Assembly (NCBI GenBank): GCA_017745235.1
Contig: JAGHZU010000008.1
Coordinates: 82,398 to 146,397, forward strand
Origin: Caulobacter sp.
GTDB taxonomy: Bacteria > Pseudomonadota > Alphaproteobacteria > Caulobacterales > Caulobacteraceae
DNA length: 64,000 bases
Direction of reading: 5' to 3'
Translations under genes and position numbers: made by a program
The notes under the pieces: generated by a model
Seen by the model: only the letters and a program-made list of their open reading frames with translations
What the model was told of the DNA's origin: nothing
Databases searched by the model: none
Shown: piece after piece, positions 54,063 to 62,645 of the stretch
How positions within the stretch are numbered: the stretch's first letter is position 1
Layout: each line of letters begins with the position of its first letter

Positions 54063-55466
54063 ATGACCGTCCCGATCCGCAACCACGACATCGCAGAGCT
54101 CAAGCGCCTGGACCTGGCCCACCACCTGCCGGCCCAGGCCGACCACAAGGTCATCGCCGAGCTGGGCGGCAGCCGGATCATCACCCGGGCCGACGGCGTC
54201 TACATCCACGATGGGGAGGGCCACCAGATCCTGGACGGCATGGCTGGCCTGTGGTGCGTCAATGTCGGCTATGGGCGCGAGGAACTGGCCAAGGCGGCCT
54301 ATGACCAGATGCTGGAGCTGCCCTACTACAACACCTTCTTCAAGACCGCGACGCCGCCGCCGGTGAAGCTGGCGGCCAAGATCGCCGAGAAGATGGGCGG
54401 CCACCTGACCCACGTCTTCTACAATTCGTCGGGCTCGGAGGCCAACGACACGGTCTTCCGCCTGGCCCGCCATTACTGGAAACTGAAGGGGCAGCCCGAC
54501 CGCAAGGTCTTCATCAGCCGCTGGAACGCCTATCACGGCTCCACCGTCGCCGGCGTCAGCCTGGGCGGCATGAAGCACATGCATGCGCAGGGCGACCTGC
54601 CGATCGCCGGGGTCGAGCACGTGATGCAGCCCTACCCATTCGGCGAGGGCTTCGGCGAGGACCCGGCCGCCTTCCGCGACCGCGCGGTCAAGGCCATCGA
54701 GGACAAGATCCTGGAAGTCGGGCCGGAGAACGTCGCGGCCTTCATCGGCGAGCCCGTGCAAGGCGCAGGCGGGGTGATCATTCCGCCGGACGGCTACTGG
54801 CCGGCGGTCGAGGCCCTTTGCCGCAAGTACGGCATCCTGCTGGTCTGCGACGAGGTGATCTGCGGCTTCGGTCGCCTGGGGACCTGGTTCGGCCACCAGC
54901 ACTACGGGATCAAGCCCGACATGATCGCCATGGCCAAGGGCCTGTCGTCCGGCTACCTGCCGATCAGCGCGGTGGGCGTGGCCGACCATATCGTGGCCGA
55001 ACTGCGCGAGAAGGGCGGCGACTTCATCCACGGCTTCACGTACTCGGGCCACCCGACCGCGGCGGCCGTCGCGCTCAAGAACATCGAGATCATGGAGCGC
55101 GAAGGCCTGGTCGAGCGCACCCACGACGACACCGGCCCCTATCTGGCCAAGGCCCTGGCCAGTCTGAACGACCATCCGCTGGTGGGCGAGACCCGCTCGC
55201 TGGGCCTGATCGGCGCCGTCGAGATCGTGCGCGAGAAGGGGACTAACCACCGCTTCCTCGACAAGGAGGGCGAGGCCGGACCGATCGTCCGCGACCTGTG
55301 CATCGCCAACGGCCTGATGGTCCGCGCCATCCGCGACAGCATCGTCTGCTGCCCGCCCCTGATCATCACCCACGCCCAGATCGACGACCTGGTGGGGATC
55401 ATCCGCAAGTCCCTGGATGAGGCCGAACCGGTGCTGCGGGCGCTGAAGCCGGAGGTGGGGGTGTGA
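54063..55466 (+). CDS. spuC: Putrescine-type aminotransferase (SpuC-like)
   Basis: 467 residues. Class III PLP transaminase: YNSSGSEANDTVFRLARHY, LVCDEVICGFGRLG and the lysine in MIAMAKGLSSGYLP. The opening AGLWCVNVGYGREEL and PYYNTFFKT are typical of putrescine or polyamine:pyruvate transaminases, giving aminobutyraldehyde. This provides a route parallel to the glutamylation path. The ParE toxin gene begins on the other strand, nine bases after its stop. Confidence 0.92.
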   Translation: MTVPIRNHDIAELKRLDLAHHLPAQADHKVIAELGGSRIITRADGVYIHDGEGHQILDGMAGLWCVNVGYGREELAKAAYDQMLELPYYNTFFKTATPPPVKLAAKIAEKMGGHLTHVFYNSSGSEANDTVFRLARHYWKLKGQPDRKVFISRWNAYHGSTVAGVSLGGMKHMHAQGDLPIAGVEHVMQPYPFGEGFGEDPAAFRDRAVKAIEDKILEVGPENVAAFIGEPVQGAGGVIIPPDGYWPAVEALCRKYGILLVCDEVICGFGRLGTWFGHQHYGIKPDMIAMAKGLSSGYLPISAVGVADHIVAELREKGGDFIHGFTYSGHPTAAAVALKNIEIMEREGLVERTHDDTGPYLAKALASLNDHPLVGETRSLGLIGAVEIVREKGTNHRFLDKEGEAGPIVRDLCIANGLMVRAIRDSIVCCPPLIITHAQIDDLVGIIRKSLDEAEPVLRALKPEVGV

Positions 55467-55474
55467 TATCCGAC

Positions 55475-55753
55475 CTAGCCGCCGTGGCGACGAGCGCCAT
55501 GGCGGACTTCCAGAATGACGACCCGATCGTCCTTGAACCGGTAGCGGATCAGGTAAGGCGAAATCACGGCCAGTTCCCTACGGCCGCGCGTGATGGGGCG
55601 GCCTCGATCAGGATTGACCTCGAGCGCATCTCCTGTCGCGAGCAGCCTTTGACCGAGGCGCTGGGCGGCCAGCGGGCGGTGCTGACCCACGATATAGGTG
55701 ACGATGGCCTCGACATCGGCCAGCGCGCGGTCGCTCCAGACTACTTCCGCCAC
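55475..55753 (-). CDS. parE: ParE/RelE-type toxin
   Basis: 92 residues from a GTG; the ATG at 55801 would overlap the antitoxin by 61 bases and adds a non-family extension. [18 protein letters not shown] and [25 protein letters not shown] match ParE of the RelE superfamily, which poisons gyrase or mRNA. The start overlaps the antitoxin stop by 13 bases, typical of a coupled pair. It lies antisense between two plus-strand polyamine genes. Confidence 0.88.
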   Translation of the reverse strand: MAEVVWSDRALADVEAIVTYIVGQHRPLAAQRLGQRLLATGDALEVNPDRGRPITRGRRELAVISPYLIRYRFKDDRVVILEVRHGARRHGG

Positions 55754-55923
55754 GAAAACGGGGCAGGCTGCTGGTCCGGCGTTCCCAGCGTCTTGAGCCA
55801 TTCGCGAACGCGCGCATGGGGAACGACCCGTCCGGCTTCGACGTCCGCGTCGGCGGCGGCTTCGGCGAGGCGATCGGCCTCGTCATCGATGTCGTCGAAA
55901 ATGGTGTGCTCGGGCTCGGCCAT
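55741..55923 (-). CDS. parD: Antitoxin-like protein upstream of parE
   Basis: 60 residues, acidic N-terminus ([46 protein letters not shown]). The end ([17 protein letters not shown]) is common in antitoxins paired with ParE in proteobacteria. No clear DNA-binding fold was identified, so the ParD label follows its position. It is first, then the toxin, as in most such modules. The 95 bases upstream hold its promoter and that of the next gene in the opposite sense. Confidence 0.75.
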   Translation of the reverse strand: MAEPEHTIFDDIDDEADRLAEAAADADVEAGRVVPHARVREWLKTLGTPDQQPAPFSWRK

Positions 55924-56018
55924 GGCTCATCCTAACAGGAACACATCCTGAACGCGACCCGGCTGTTGGTCCACTCCCTAGAAGACGAGAACTTCCACAA
56001 AGCGCGAGGAGCGCCCCC

Positions 56019-57419
56019 GTGAAGTACAAAGAAAAGAAGTCCAAGCCCGGCCCCCGGACCACGCGCGGCGTGGCCACCGTCGACGACGCTCAGGCCTGGT
56101 TCTCCAAGCTGAACATCGAGGAGATCGAGTGCGTCGTGCCCGACCTGGCCGGCGTGGCGCGCGGCAAGATCATGCCGGTGCGCAAGTTCCTGGGCACGCC
56201 GTCGATGAACCTGCCCCTGGCGGTGTTCTACCAGACCATCACCGGCGACTTCCCCGAGTTCGAGGGGGCGGTGAACGCGGTGCAGTCCGACACCGACATC
56301 TTCCTGACTCCCGATTTCGCCACCCTGGCGGTGGTCCCCTGGGCCCAGGACCCCACGGCCCAGGTGATTCACGACGCCTTCCACCCCGACGGCCGCCCGG
56401 TCGAGGAGAGCCCGCGCCAGGTGCTGCGCCGGGTGGTGGCCCTCTATCGCGAGAAGGGCTGGGAGCCGGTGGTGGCGCCGGAGATCGAGTTCTATCTCGT
56501 CGACAAGAACACCGACCCCGACTATCCGCTGAAGCCGCCGATCGGCCGTTCGGGGCGCCCCGAGACCGGCCGGCAAGGCTATTCGATCGCGGCGGTCAAC
56601 GAGTTCGACGCCCTCTTCGAGGACATGTACGAGTACTCCGAGCGCCAGGGCCTGGAGATCGACACCCTGATCCACGAAAGCGGCGTGGCCCAGATGGAGA
56701 TCAACCTGCGGCACGGCAATCCGCTGGAGCTGGCCGACCAGGTGTTCATGATGAAGCGCACCATCCGCGAGGTGGCGCTGGAGCATGACATCTACGCCAC
56801 GTTCATGGCCAAGCCGATGGCGGCGGAGCCGGGCAGCGCCATGCACATCCACCAGTCGATCCTGGACAAGAGCGGGCGCAACCTGTTCTCCAACCCCGAC
56901 ACCGGCGACGCCACGCCCGCCTTCTACGCCTTCATCGCCGGCCAGCAGCGCTATCTGCCGGCGATCATGGCGATCCTGGCGCCCTACGTGAACAGCTACC
57001 GCCGCATCGCCCGCGACAGCGGCGCGCCGGTCAACACCCAGTGGGGCTACGACAACCGCACCTGCGGCCTGCGCGTGCCGCCGTCCGATCCGGAGAACCG
57101 CCGGGTCGAGAACCGCATCCCCTCGTCGGACGCCAACCCTTACCTGGCCATGGCGGCGGTGCTGGCGGCCGGGTACCTGGGCATGGTCCACAACCTCTCG
57201 CCCACCGCGCCGGTCGACACCGACGCCAGCGTGCGCGGCATCGAACTGCCCCGGTCCCTGCTGGAATCGGTGACCCTGTTCGAGGAGGCCAAGCCCCTGA
57301 CCGAGATCCTGGGCGCGACCTTCTGCGGGGCCTACGCCACGGTGAAGCAGGCCGAGTACGAGACCTTCATGCGCACGATCAGTCCGTGGGAGCGGGAGTT
57401 CCTGCTGCTGAATGTCTAG
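56019..57419 (+). CDS. puuA: Gamma-glutamylputrescine synthetase (PuuA-like)
   Basis: 466 residues from a GTG preceded by GAGGAG. Glutamine-synthetase fold with EIEFYLVDKN, MAKPMAAEPGSAMHIHQSI, PYVNSYRRIARDSGAP and NRRVENRIPSSDANPYLA. The longer N-terminal arm and the SGVAQMEINLRHG motif are close to PuuA of E. coli, which joins glutamate to putrescine with ATP. It differs from the ligase at 45987 and is probably the main putrescine enzyme. Confidence 0.93.
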   Translation: MKYKEKKSKPGPRTTRGVATVDDAQAWFSKLNIEEIECVVPDLAGVARGKIMPVRKFLGTPSMNLPLAVFYQTITGDFPEFEGAVNAVQSDTDIFLTPDFATLAVVPWAQDPTAQVIHDAFHPDGRPVEESPRQVLRRVVALYREKGWEPVVAPEIEFYLVDKNTDPDYPLKPPIGRSGRPETGRQGYSIAAVNEFDALFEDMYEYSERQGLEIDTLIHESGVAQMEINLRHGNPLELADQVFMMKRTIREVALEHDIYATFMAKPMAAEPGSAMHIHQSILDKSGRNLFSNPDTGDATPAFYAFIAGQQRYLPAIMAILAPYVNSYRRIARDSGAPVNTQWGYDNRTCGLRVPPSDPENRRVENRIPSSDANPYLAMAAVLAAGYLGMVHNLSPTAPVDTDASVRGIELPRSLLESVTLFEEAKPLTEILGATFCGAYATVKQAEYETFMRTISPWEREFLLLNV

Positions 57420-57440
57420 GGGCTCGACGAGCGGCGCGCT

Positions 57441-57548
57441 CCGCCCCCTGCGGGGGCGGACAGACCGCGAAGCGGTCAGGCGGGGGCAAGTGCGGAGACG
57501 CTGTGCGTTCCACCTTGGATCGCGCTCCGTGCGCGCCGACTTGCCCCC
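57441..57548. repeat. Inverted repeats between puuA and puuB
   Basis: CCGCCCCC (57441-57448) and GGGGGCGG (57452-57459) form a tight hairpin with a three-base loop. GGGGGCAAGT (57482-57491) and ACTTGCCCCC (57539-57548) form a second, larger one. They lie in the 183-base gap and may act as RNA stabilisers or dispersed palindromes. Confidence 0.7.
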
Positions 57549-57602
57549 TCCGGGCCTGCGGCCCTCCTCCCCCGTAGGGCGAAGAGTGCGCGGAGCGGAG
57601 TG

Positions 57603-58892
57603 ATGTTCGCCAACACCGGCCACCCCGCCGACTCCTGGTACCTGGCCACCGCCCACGGCTTCGCCCCATGCGAGCCGCTGGCGGGCGAGGCGCGGGCCGA
57701 TGTCTGCGTGGTGGGGGCGGGCTATACGGGCCTGGGCGCGGCGCTGGAGCTGGCGCGGCGCGGGGCCTCGGTGGTGGTGCTGGAGGCGGCCCAGGTCGGG
57801 TCAGGCGGTTCGGGCCGCAACGGCGGCCAGATGCATATGGGCCAGCGCAACGACCAGGCCTGGCTGGAGAAGCGCCTCGGCCGCGACGACGCCCTGGCCC
57901 TGTGGCGCATGGCCCTGGACGCCCGCGCCCACCTGCTGGGGCTGATCGCCGAGCATGGGATCGAGTGCGACTTCGTTCCCGGCCTGATCCACGCCCGCCA
58001 CAAGCCCGGCGACGAGGCCGAGGACCTGGAGCACATCGCCTTCATGGCCGAGCGCTACGGCTACGACCAGCTGGAGCCGATCGGGCGCGAGGCCCTGGCC
58101 CACGACCTTGGGACCGACGTCTATCACGGCGGCTATGTAGACCGGGGCGGCGGCCATCTGCATCCGCTGAACCTGGCCCTGGGCCTGGCTCGCGCGGCGC
58201 AGGGAGCGGGGGCGGTGATCCACGAGTGGAGCCGGGCCCTGGACTGGCGGCGCGAGGGCGGGACGATTGTCGTGGAGACGGCTGGGGGGCGGGTGCGCTG
58301 CGATCAGCTGCTGCTGAGCGGCGACGGCTATCTGGACCGGCTGGCCGGCGCCGCGGCCACGGCCCGGGTGATGCCGATCAACAACTTCATCCTGGCCACC
58401 GAACCGCTGGGAGGGCGGGCCGAGACGATCATCCGCTCCGGCGCCGCCGTCGCCGACAGCCGCTTCGTCATCAACTACTTCCGCAAGAGCCCCGACGGCC
58501 GGCTGATCTTCGGCGGCGGCGAGAACTATCGCCCCGGCTTCCCATCCGACCTGAGGGGCTTCGTGCGGCGGCACATGCTGAAGGTCTATCCGGATCTGGC
58601 CGGCGTGGCCGTGACCCATGCCTGGGGCGGAACCCTGGGCATCACCGTCCACCGCTCTCCCTATGTGCGCGAACTGGCGCCAGGGGTGCGGGTGGCGGCG
58701 GGCTATTCCGGCCAGGGGGTGATGCTGGGCCCATGGTTCGGCAAGGTCCTGGCCGACGCCTGCCTGGGCGAGGGCGAGGACCTGGCCCTGCTGTCGCGCC
58801 TGCCGGTCCCCCCGTTTCCCGGCGGGCGGCTGCTGCGCTGGCCGCTGACGGTGGCGGGGCTCAGCTGGTACGCGTTGCGGGATCGGCTCTAG
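57603..58892 (+). CDS. puuB: FAD-dependent amine oxidase PuuB-like
   Basis: 429 residues from the ATG after GGAGTG. VCVVGAGYTGLGAALELARRG is the FAD-binding Rossmann site, and GSGGSGRNGGQMHMGQRND matches gamma-glutamylputrescine oxidoreductases. The end GYSGQGVMLGPWFGKVLADA supplies a second flavin contact. It would oxidise gamma-glutamylputrescine to the aldehyde used by PuuC. Last gene of the run, with a hairpin eight bases after its stop. Confidence 0.93.
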   Translation: MFANTGHPADSWYLATAHGFAPCEPLAGEARADVCVVGAGYTGLGAALELARRGASVVVLEAAQVGSGGSGRNGGQMHMGQRNDQAWLEKRLGRDDALALWRMALDARAHLLGLIAEHGIECDFVPGLIHARHKPGDEAEDLEHIAFMAERYGYDQLEPIGREALAHDLGTDVYHGGYVDRGGGHLHPLNLALGLARAAQGAGAVIHEWSRALDWRREGGTIVVETAGGRVRCDQLLLSGDGYLDRLAGAAATARVMPINNFILATEPLGGRAETIIRSGAAVADSRFVINYFRKSPDGRLIFGGGENYRPGFPSDLRGFVRRHMLKVYPDLAGVAVTHAWGGTLGITVHRSPYVRELAPGVRVAAGYSGQGVMLGPWFGKVLADACLGEGEDLALLSRLPVPPFPGGRLLRWPLTVAGLSWYALRDRL

Positions 58893-58899
58893 GGGCTCC

Positions 58900-58923
58900 A
58901 GATCCTCCCGTCTTGAAGGATCT
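58900..58923 (+). terminator. Hairpin at the end of the polyamine run
   Basis: AGATCCT (58900-58906) pairs with AGGATCT (58917-58923), with a 10-base loop. It has no long T-tract but stands just after puuB, so it likely marks the transcript end. Confidence 0.55.
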
Positions 58924-59037
58924 CTCGCTCCGAAAGGGCGCGGCCTTTCCGCCACACGCGGCGCTTATTCGCAGGCCGGTCATCGTGTCGCCTTATGAAA
59001 GCCCCTGGGCGCGCCTATCTGCGTGTTCGAGGAGTTC

Positions 59038-59688
59038 ATGGATAATCTGCTTTCCCCCGTCAGCGCGTTCGTTTCCCAGCACCAGGCCTGGGCCGGTCCG
59101 ATCCTCGGGGCGCTGACCCTGCTGGAATCGATGTTCCTGATCGGGGCCTTCGTGCCCGCGACGGCGTTGATGCTGCTGGCCGGCGGCCTGATCGCCAGCG
59201 GGGCGCTGAACCCCGCCGAGGTCTTCGCCTGGTGCGTGGCCGGCGCGGTGCTGGGCGACGCCATCTCGTTCGAGATCGGTCGACGCGTGGGCGCGCGCGC
59301 CCTTCGCCACCCGGCCTTGCGACCCCGTCGCCGGGCGGTGGCCCGCACGCGCCTCTACGCCCGCCGCTACGGCGTGGTCTCGGTCTTCGTCGGACGCTTC
59401 TTCGGCCCGCTGCGCGCCTTCGTGCCCGTGATGGTGGGCATGCTGCAGATGAAGTCCTGGGTGTTCCAGATCGCCAACGTTGTCTCGGCCATGCTCTGGG
59501 TGGGCGTCCTGCTGGCTCCCGGCTACCTGGCTGCGCGCGGCCTGGCCCTGCTGGAACTGGAGGGCTGGGCGCTGTGGCTGACCCTGGGCGGCGGCGCGGC
59601 GGTGGTGGTCGGCGGCACGGTGCTGGTCAACGCCTTGCGGCGCTCGGCCAGGCGGCGACGCCAGGCGGCGCTGGCCCCCGCGTTCTGA
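59038..59688 (+). CDS. DedA-family membrane protein
   Basis: 216 residues with several membrane helices. The start ATG at 59038 has GAGGAG five bases upstream, better than the upstream GTG. ALTLLESMFLIGAFVPATALMLLAGGLIASG and FVGRFFGPLRAFVPVMVGMLQM are DedA/VTT signatures. DedA proteins flip undecaprenyl phosphate or other lipids and support cell envelope stability. An arginine-rich tail (RRSARRRRQ) ends the protein. Not clearly linked to the polyamine genes. Confidence 0.92.
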   Translation: MDNLLSPVSAFVSQHQAWAGPILGALTLLESMFLIGAFVPATALMLLAGGLIASGALNPAEVFAWCVAGAVLGDAISFEIGRRVGARALRHPALRPRRRAVARTRLYARRYGVVSVFVGRFFGPLRAFVPVMVGMLQMKSWVFQIANVVSAMLWVGVLLAPGYLAARGLALLELEGWALWLTLGGGAAVVVGGTVLVNALRRSARRRRQAALAPAF

Positions 59689-59752
59689 AGATCGAATCGG
59701 TGATGGCCGCGCGTCTGTAGACGCCGCCTTCGTCCCGTGAAATTTTGCGCCG

Positions 59753-61078
59753 ATGACCAGCGACTCCATCGGCAAGGCCCCGAAGGCCTCCAGGGCCTTG
59801 GGCTTCTGGATGTGCACGGCCCTGGTGGTCGGCAACATGATCGGGTCGGGCGTGTTCATGCTGCCCGCCTCCCTGGCCCCGTTCGGCTGGAACGCCGTCT
59901 TCGCCTGGATGGTGACGATCGCGGGCGGGGTGTGCCTGGCGGTGGTGTTCGCCGGCCTCTCGCACGCCTTCCCCAAGGCCGGCGGTCCCTACGCCTACAC
60001 TCAGGAAGCGTTCGGTCCTTTCGTGGGTTTCATCGTCGCCTGGGCCTACTGGATCTCGCTGTGGGTCGGCAACGCGGCCATCGCCACGGGAGCGGTCAGC
60101 TACCTGTCGGTGCTGTTTCCCGCCATCGCCAAGGTCCAGGGCCTGCACCTGCTGGTGACGCTGGGCGCGGTGTGGCTGATGGTCGGGGTCAATATCGCCG
60201 GGGCGCGCCTGGCCGGCGGGGTGCAGGTGGTGACCACGGTGCTGAAGCTGCTGCCGCTGATCGCGGTGGCGGGCCTGGCGGCCTGGATCGTCGGCCACGA
60301 TCACGGCGCCAGCCTCATGCCCTTCCGTCCCGCCGACATCCATCCGGGCGGGATCACCGCCGCGGCCACCCTGACGCTGTGGGCCCTGCTGGGCCTGGAG
60401 TCGGCCACGGTGCCGGCGGGCAAGGTCATCGATCCCGTGCGCACCATCCCTCGCGCCACCCTGGCCGGAACGATCTTCACCGGCCTGATCTACCTGGTGG
60501 TCTGCTCGTCGGTGGTGCTGCTGAGTCCGCCGGAACTGGCCTCGTCCAACGCCCCGCTGTCCGACTTCGTCGGCCGCTGGTGGGGCGGCGGCTGGAGCAA
60601 GGTTTTGGCCCTGTTCGCGGCGATCAGCGCCTTCGGGGCCCTGAACGGCTGGGTGCTCCTGCAGGGCGAGATGCCCTTCGCCATGGCCCGGGGCGGAGTG
60701 TTTCCCGCGTTCCTGGGCAAGGAGAGCAAGCGCGGCACGCCCGCTCGCGCCCACCTGGTCTCGGGCGGCTTCGTGACCGTGCTGATCCTGATGAACTACG
60801 CCAAGTCGATGGCCGACCTCTTCACCTTCATCGCCCTGGTGGCGACCACGGCCTCGCTGTTTGCGTACCTGGCCTGCTCGCTGGCGGCGCTGAAGCTGCG
60901 GGCCCGGGTGGGGCGCTCGGCCGGTTTTGCGGTGGTGGCCCTGCTGGCCGGCCTCTATGCCGCCTGGACCCTGACCGGGGCGGGCGGCAAGGCGGTGCTG
61001 CTGGGCCTGGGCCTGCTGGCGGCAGGGGCGCCGTTCTACTGGCTGGGGCGGAGGAGTTCGGACGGTTCCACACCTTAA
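59753..61078 (+). CDS. APC-family amino acid/polyamine permease
   Basis: 441 residues, about twelve membrane helices. VVGNMIGSGVFMLPASLAPFGWNAVFAW is the APC helix 1 substrate motif, and AGLSHAFPKAGGPYAYTQEAFGPFVGF follows. It resembles AdiC- or PotE-type antiporters, which move arginine/agmatine or putrescine/ornithine. The nearby polyamine island supports such a role, though it has its own promoter 64 bases after dedA. Substrate is not proven. Confidence 0.9.
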   Translation: MTSDSIGKAPKASRALGFWMCTALVVGNMIGSGVFMLPASLAPFGWNAVFAWMVTIAGGVCLAVVFAGLSHAFPKAGGPYAYTQEAFGPFVGFIVAWAYWISLWVGNAAIATGAVSYLSVLFPAIAKVQGLHLLVTLGAVWLMVGVNIAGARLAGGVQVVTTVLKLLPLIAVAGLAAWIVGHDHGASLMPFRPADIHPGGITAAATLTLWALLGLESATVPAGKVIDPVRTIPRATLAGTIFTGLIYLVVCSSVVLLSPPELASSNAPLSDFVGRWWGGGWSKVLALFAAISAFGALNGWVLLQGEMPFAMARGGVFPAFLGKESKRGTPARAHLVSGGFVTVLILMNYAKSMADLFTFIALVATTASLFAYLACSLAALKLRARVGRSAGFAVVALLAGLYAAWTLTGAGGKAVLLGLGLLAAGAPFYWLGRRSSDGSTP

Positions 61079-61114
61079 GCGATAGCTTAACCTTTGCGGC
61101 GCATCGTCCGCACC

Positions 61115-61300
61115 ATGATCACTCGCCTTCTCGCCGCTACGGGTCGCATGGTCGTGTGGTTGGGCTCCAGCCTGCCGCTGGGCGACCGACTGGTCGACGC
61201 GCGTTATCGCGACGACGAGGGCGAGCATGTGATGTGGGGCCTGGGCTTTTATGCCGCCCTCGTGCTGACGGCGATATCCCTCGCCGCCTGGCGACACTGA
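61115..61300 (+). CDS. Small membrane protein of unknown function
   Basis: 61 residues from the ATG at 61115. An N-terminal amphipathic, basic stretch (ITRLLAATGRMVVWLGSSLPLGDRLVDARYRDDEG) is followed by a hydrophobic helix (MWGLGFYAALVLTAISLAAW). Not recognised. A perfect palindrome TTAAGC-gata-GCTTAA lies 25 bases upstream (61075-61090), which also contains the permease stop. It converges on the HxlR gene. Confidence 0.6.
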   Translation: MITRLLAATGRMVVWLGSSLPLGDRLVDARYRDDEGEHVMWGLGFYAALVLTAISLAAWRH

Positions 61301-61312
61301 AGTCGCCGGCCC

Positions 61313-61771
61313 CTAGACCCCCGCAAAGCCCACGCCCGCGCGCGCTTCCACCTGGCGGGCGCTGACGGGCTCGCCGCACGCCGAGCACACCTGAACCGGC
61401 TGGAAGTCGCAGCCGCAGCCCTTGTGGCGGCGCAGGACGGGTGGTCCGGCCTCGTCGGCATAGTGCTCGTCGCCGAAACGGGCGATGGCCAGGATCACCG
61501 GGTGCAGCTCCAGGCCCTTGTCGGTCAGCCGGTATTCGTGGCGGACGGGATTGGCCTGGTAGGCCTCGCGCCGCAGCACGCCTTCCTCGACCAGCAGTCT
61601 CAGGCGGTCGGTGACGATGGTGCGAGAGATGCCCAGGCGCGCCTGGAAGGCCTCGAACCGCCGCACGCCCAGGAAACAGTCGCGCAGGATCATCAGGGTC
61701 CAGCGGTCGCCGATCACCGCCAGGGCGCGGGCGATCGAGCAGGGCTGGGCGTTCAGGTCGTCCCACTTCAT
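61313..61771 (-). CDS. HxlR-family transcriptional regulator with C-terminal cysteine cluster
   Basis: 152 residues. The winged-helix core is CSIARALAVIGDRWTLMILRDCFLGVRRFEAFQARLGISRTIVTDRLRLLVEEGVL. HxlR proteins commonly sense redox, quinone or electrophile stress through a cysteine near the start (here C11). An added C-terminal segment has HKGCGCDFQPVQVCSACGEPV, with CxC and CxxC, probably a zinc ribbon. It is divergent from the SDR gene, which is a likely target. Confidence 0.92.
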   Translation of the reverse strand: MKWDDLNAQPCSIARALAVIGDRWTLMILRDCFLGVRRFEAFQARLGISRTIVTDRLRLLVEEGVLRREAYQANPVRHEYRLTDKGLELHPVILAIARFGDEHYADEAGPPVLRRHKGCGCDFQPVQVCSACGEPVSARQVEARAGVGFAGV

Positions 61772-61869
61772 CCGGTCGCATCCCCTGGTTGGCCGGGCGC
61801 CAGTATGGATTTGACTCAGTACAGATTCAATACCAACGTGGCCGCCGACATCGATCCAGGGAGGACGGG

Positions 61870-62616
61870 ATGGCGAGCGAGAGCCGAGGGAAGGGCGCCT
61901 GCCTGGTGGTTGGCGCCGGCGACGGCGTGGGCGGGGCCATCGCCCGGGCCTTCGCGGCGGAGGGCTACACGGTCTGCATCACCCGGCGGCCGCGCCACCT
62001 GGACCAGTTGGAGGCCCTGGCCGCCTCGATCCGCGACGCGGGCGGCAAGGCTCGCGCGTTCGGCGTGGACGCCCGACAGGAAGGCGACATGGTCTCCCTG
62101 GTCGACACCATCGAAGCCGAGGTCGGGCCGCTGGAGGTGGTGGTGTTCAATATCGGCGCGAACGTGCGCTTCTCGATCACCGAGACCACGGCCCAGGTGT
62201 TCAGCAAGGTCTGGGAGATGGCCTGCTTCGCCGGGTTCCTGGCCGGGCGCGAGGCCGCGCGGGTGATGACGCCGCGGGGCCGGGGCACGATCCTGTTCAC
62301 GGGGGCCAGCGCCAGCCTGCGGGGCAAGGACGGCTTTTCCGCCTTCGCCTCGGCCAAGGCGGGGCTGCGGGCCGTGGCCCAGAGCATGGCGCGCGAGCTG
62401 GGCCCCAAGGGGATCCACGTGGCCCACGTCGTGGTGGATGGGGCGATCGACGGGGTCTTCACACGCTCGATGCGCGAGGACGTGCAGAGCTTGCTGGACC
62501 GCGACGAGATCCTCAAGCCCGACGAGATCGCCGCCAATTTCGTATGGCTGCACCGCCAGCCGCGCTCGGCCTGGACGCACGAGATCGACCTGCGCCCCTG
62601 GGGCGAGACGTGGTGA
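61870..62616 (+). CDS. Short-chain dehydrogenase/reductase lacking the catalytic tyrosine
   Basis: 248 residues from the ATG after GGGAGGACGGG. GAGDGVG is the nucleotide loop. The expected YxxxK is F159-A-S-A-K163, so the catalytic tyrosine is replaced by phenylalanine, while serine 147/149 and lysine 163 remain. Related SDRs with FASAK-type motifs are known, so activity may persist on other substrates or the protein may bind ligand only. It is followed 29 bases later by a GST-kappa-like isomerase. Confidence 0.88.
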   Translation: MASESRGKGACLVVGAGDGVGGAIARAFAAEGYTVCITRRPRHLDQLEALAASIRDAGGKARAFGVDARQEGDMVSLVDTIEAEVGPLEVVVFNIGANVRFSITETTAQVFSKVWEMACFAGFLAGREAARVMTPRGRGTILFTGASASLRGKDGFSAFASAKAGLRAVAQSMARELGPKGIHVAHVVVDGAIDGVFTRSMREDVQSLLDRDEILKPDEIAANFVWLHRQPRSAWTHEIDLRPWGETW

Positions 62617-62645
62617 GGCCGGACCAGGCGAAGGAGGGCCGCGAC

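Noticed and set aside
61075..61091. Possible CtrA site TTAA-N8-TTAAC
   Set aside because: The Caulobacter CtrA consensus is TTAA-N7-TTAAC. The spacer here is eight bases, so it does not fit.
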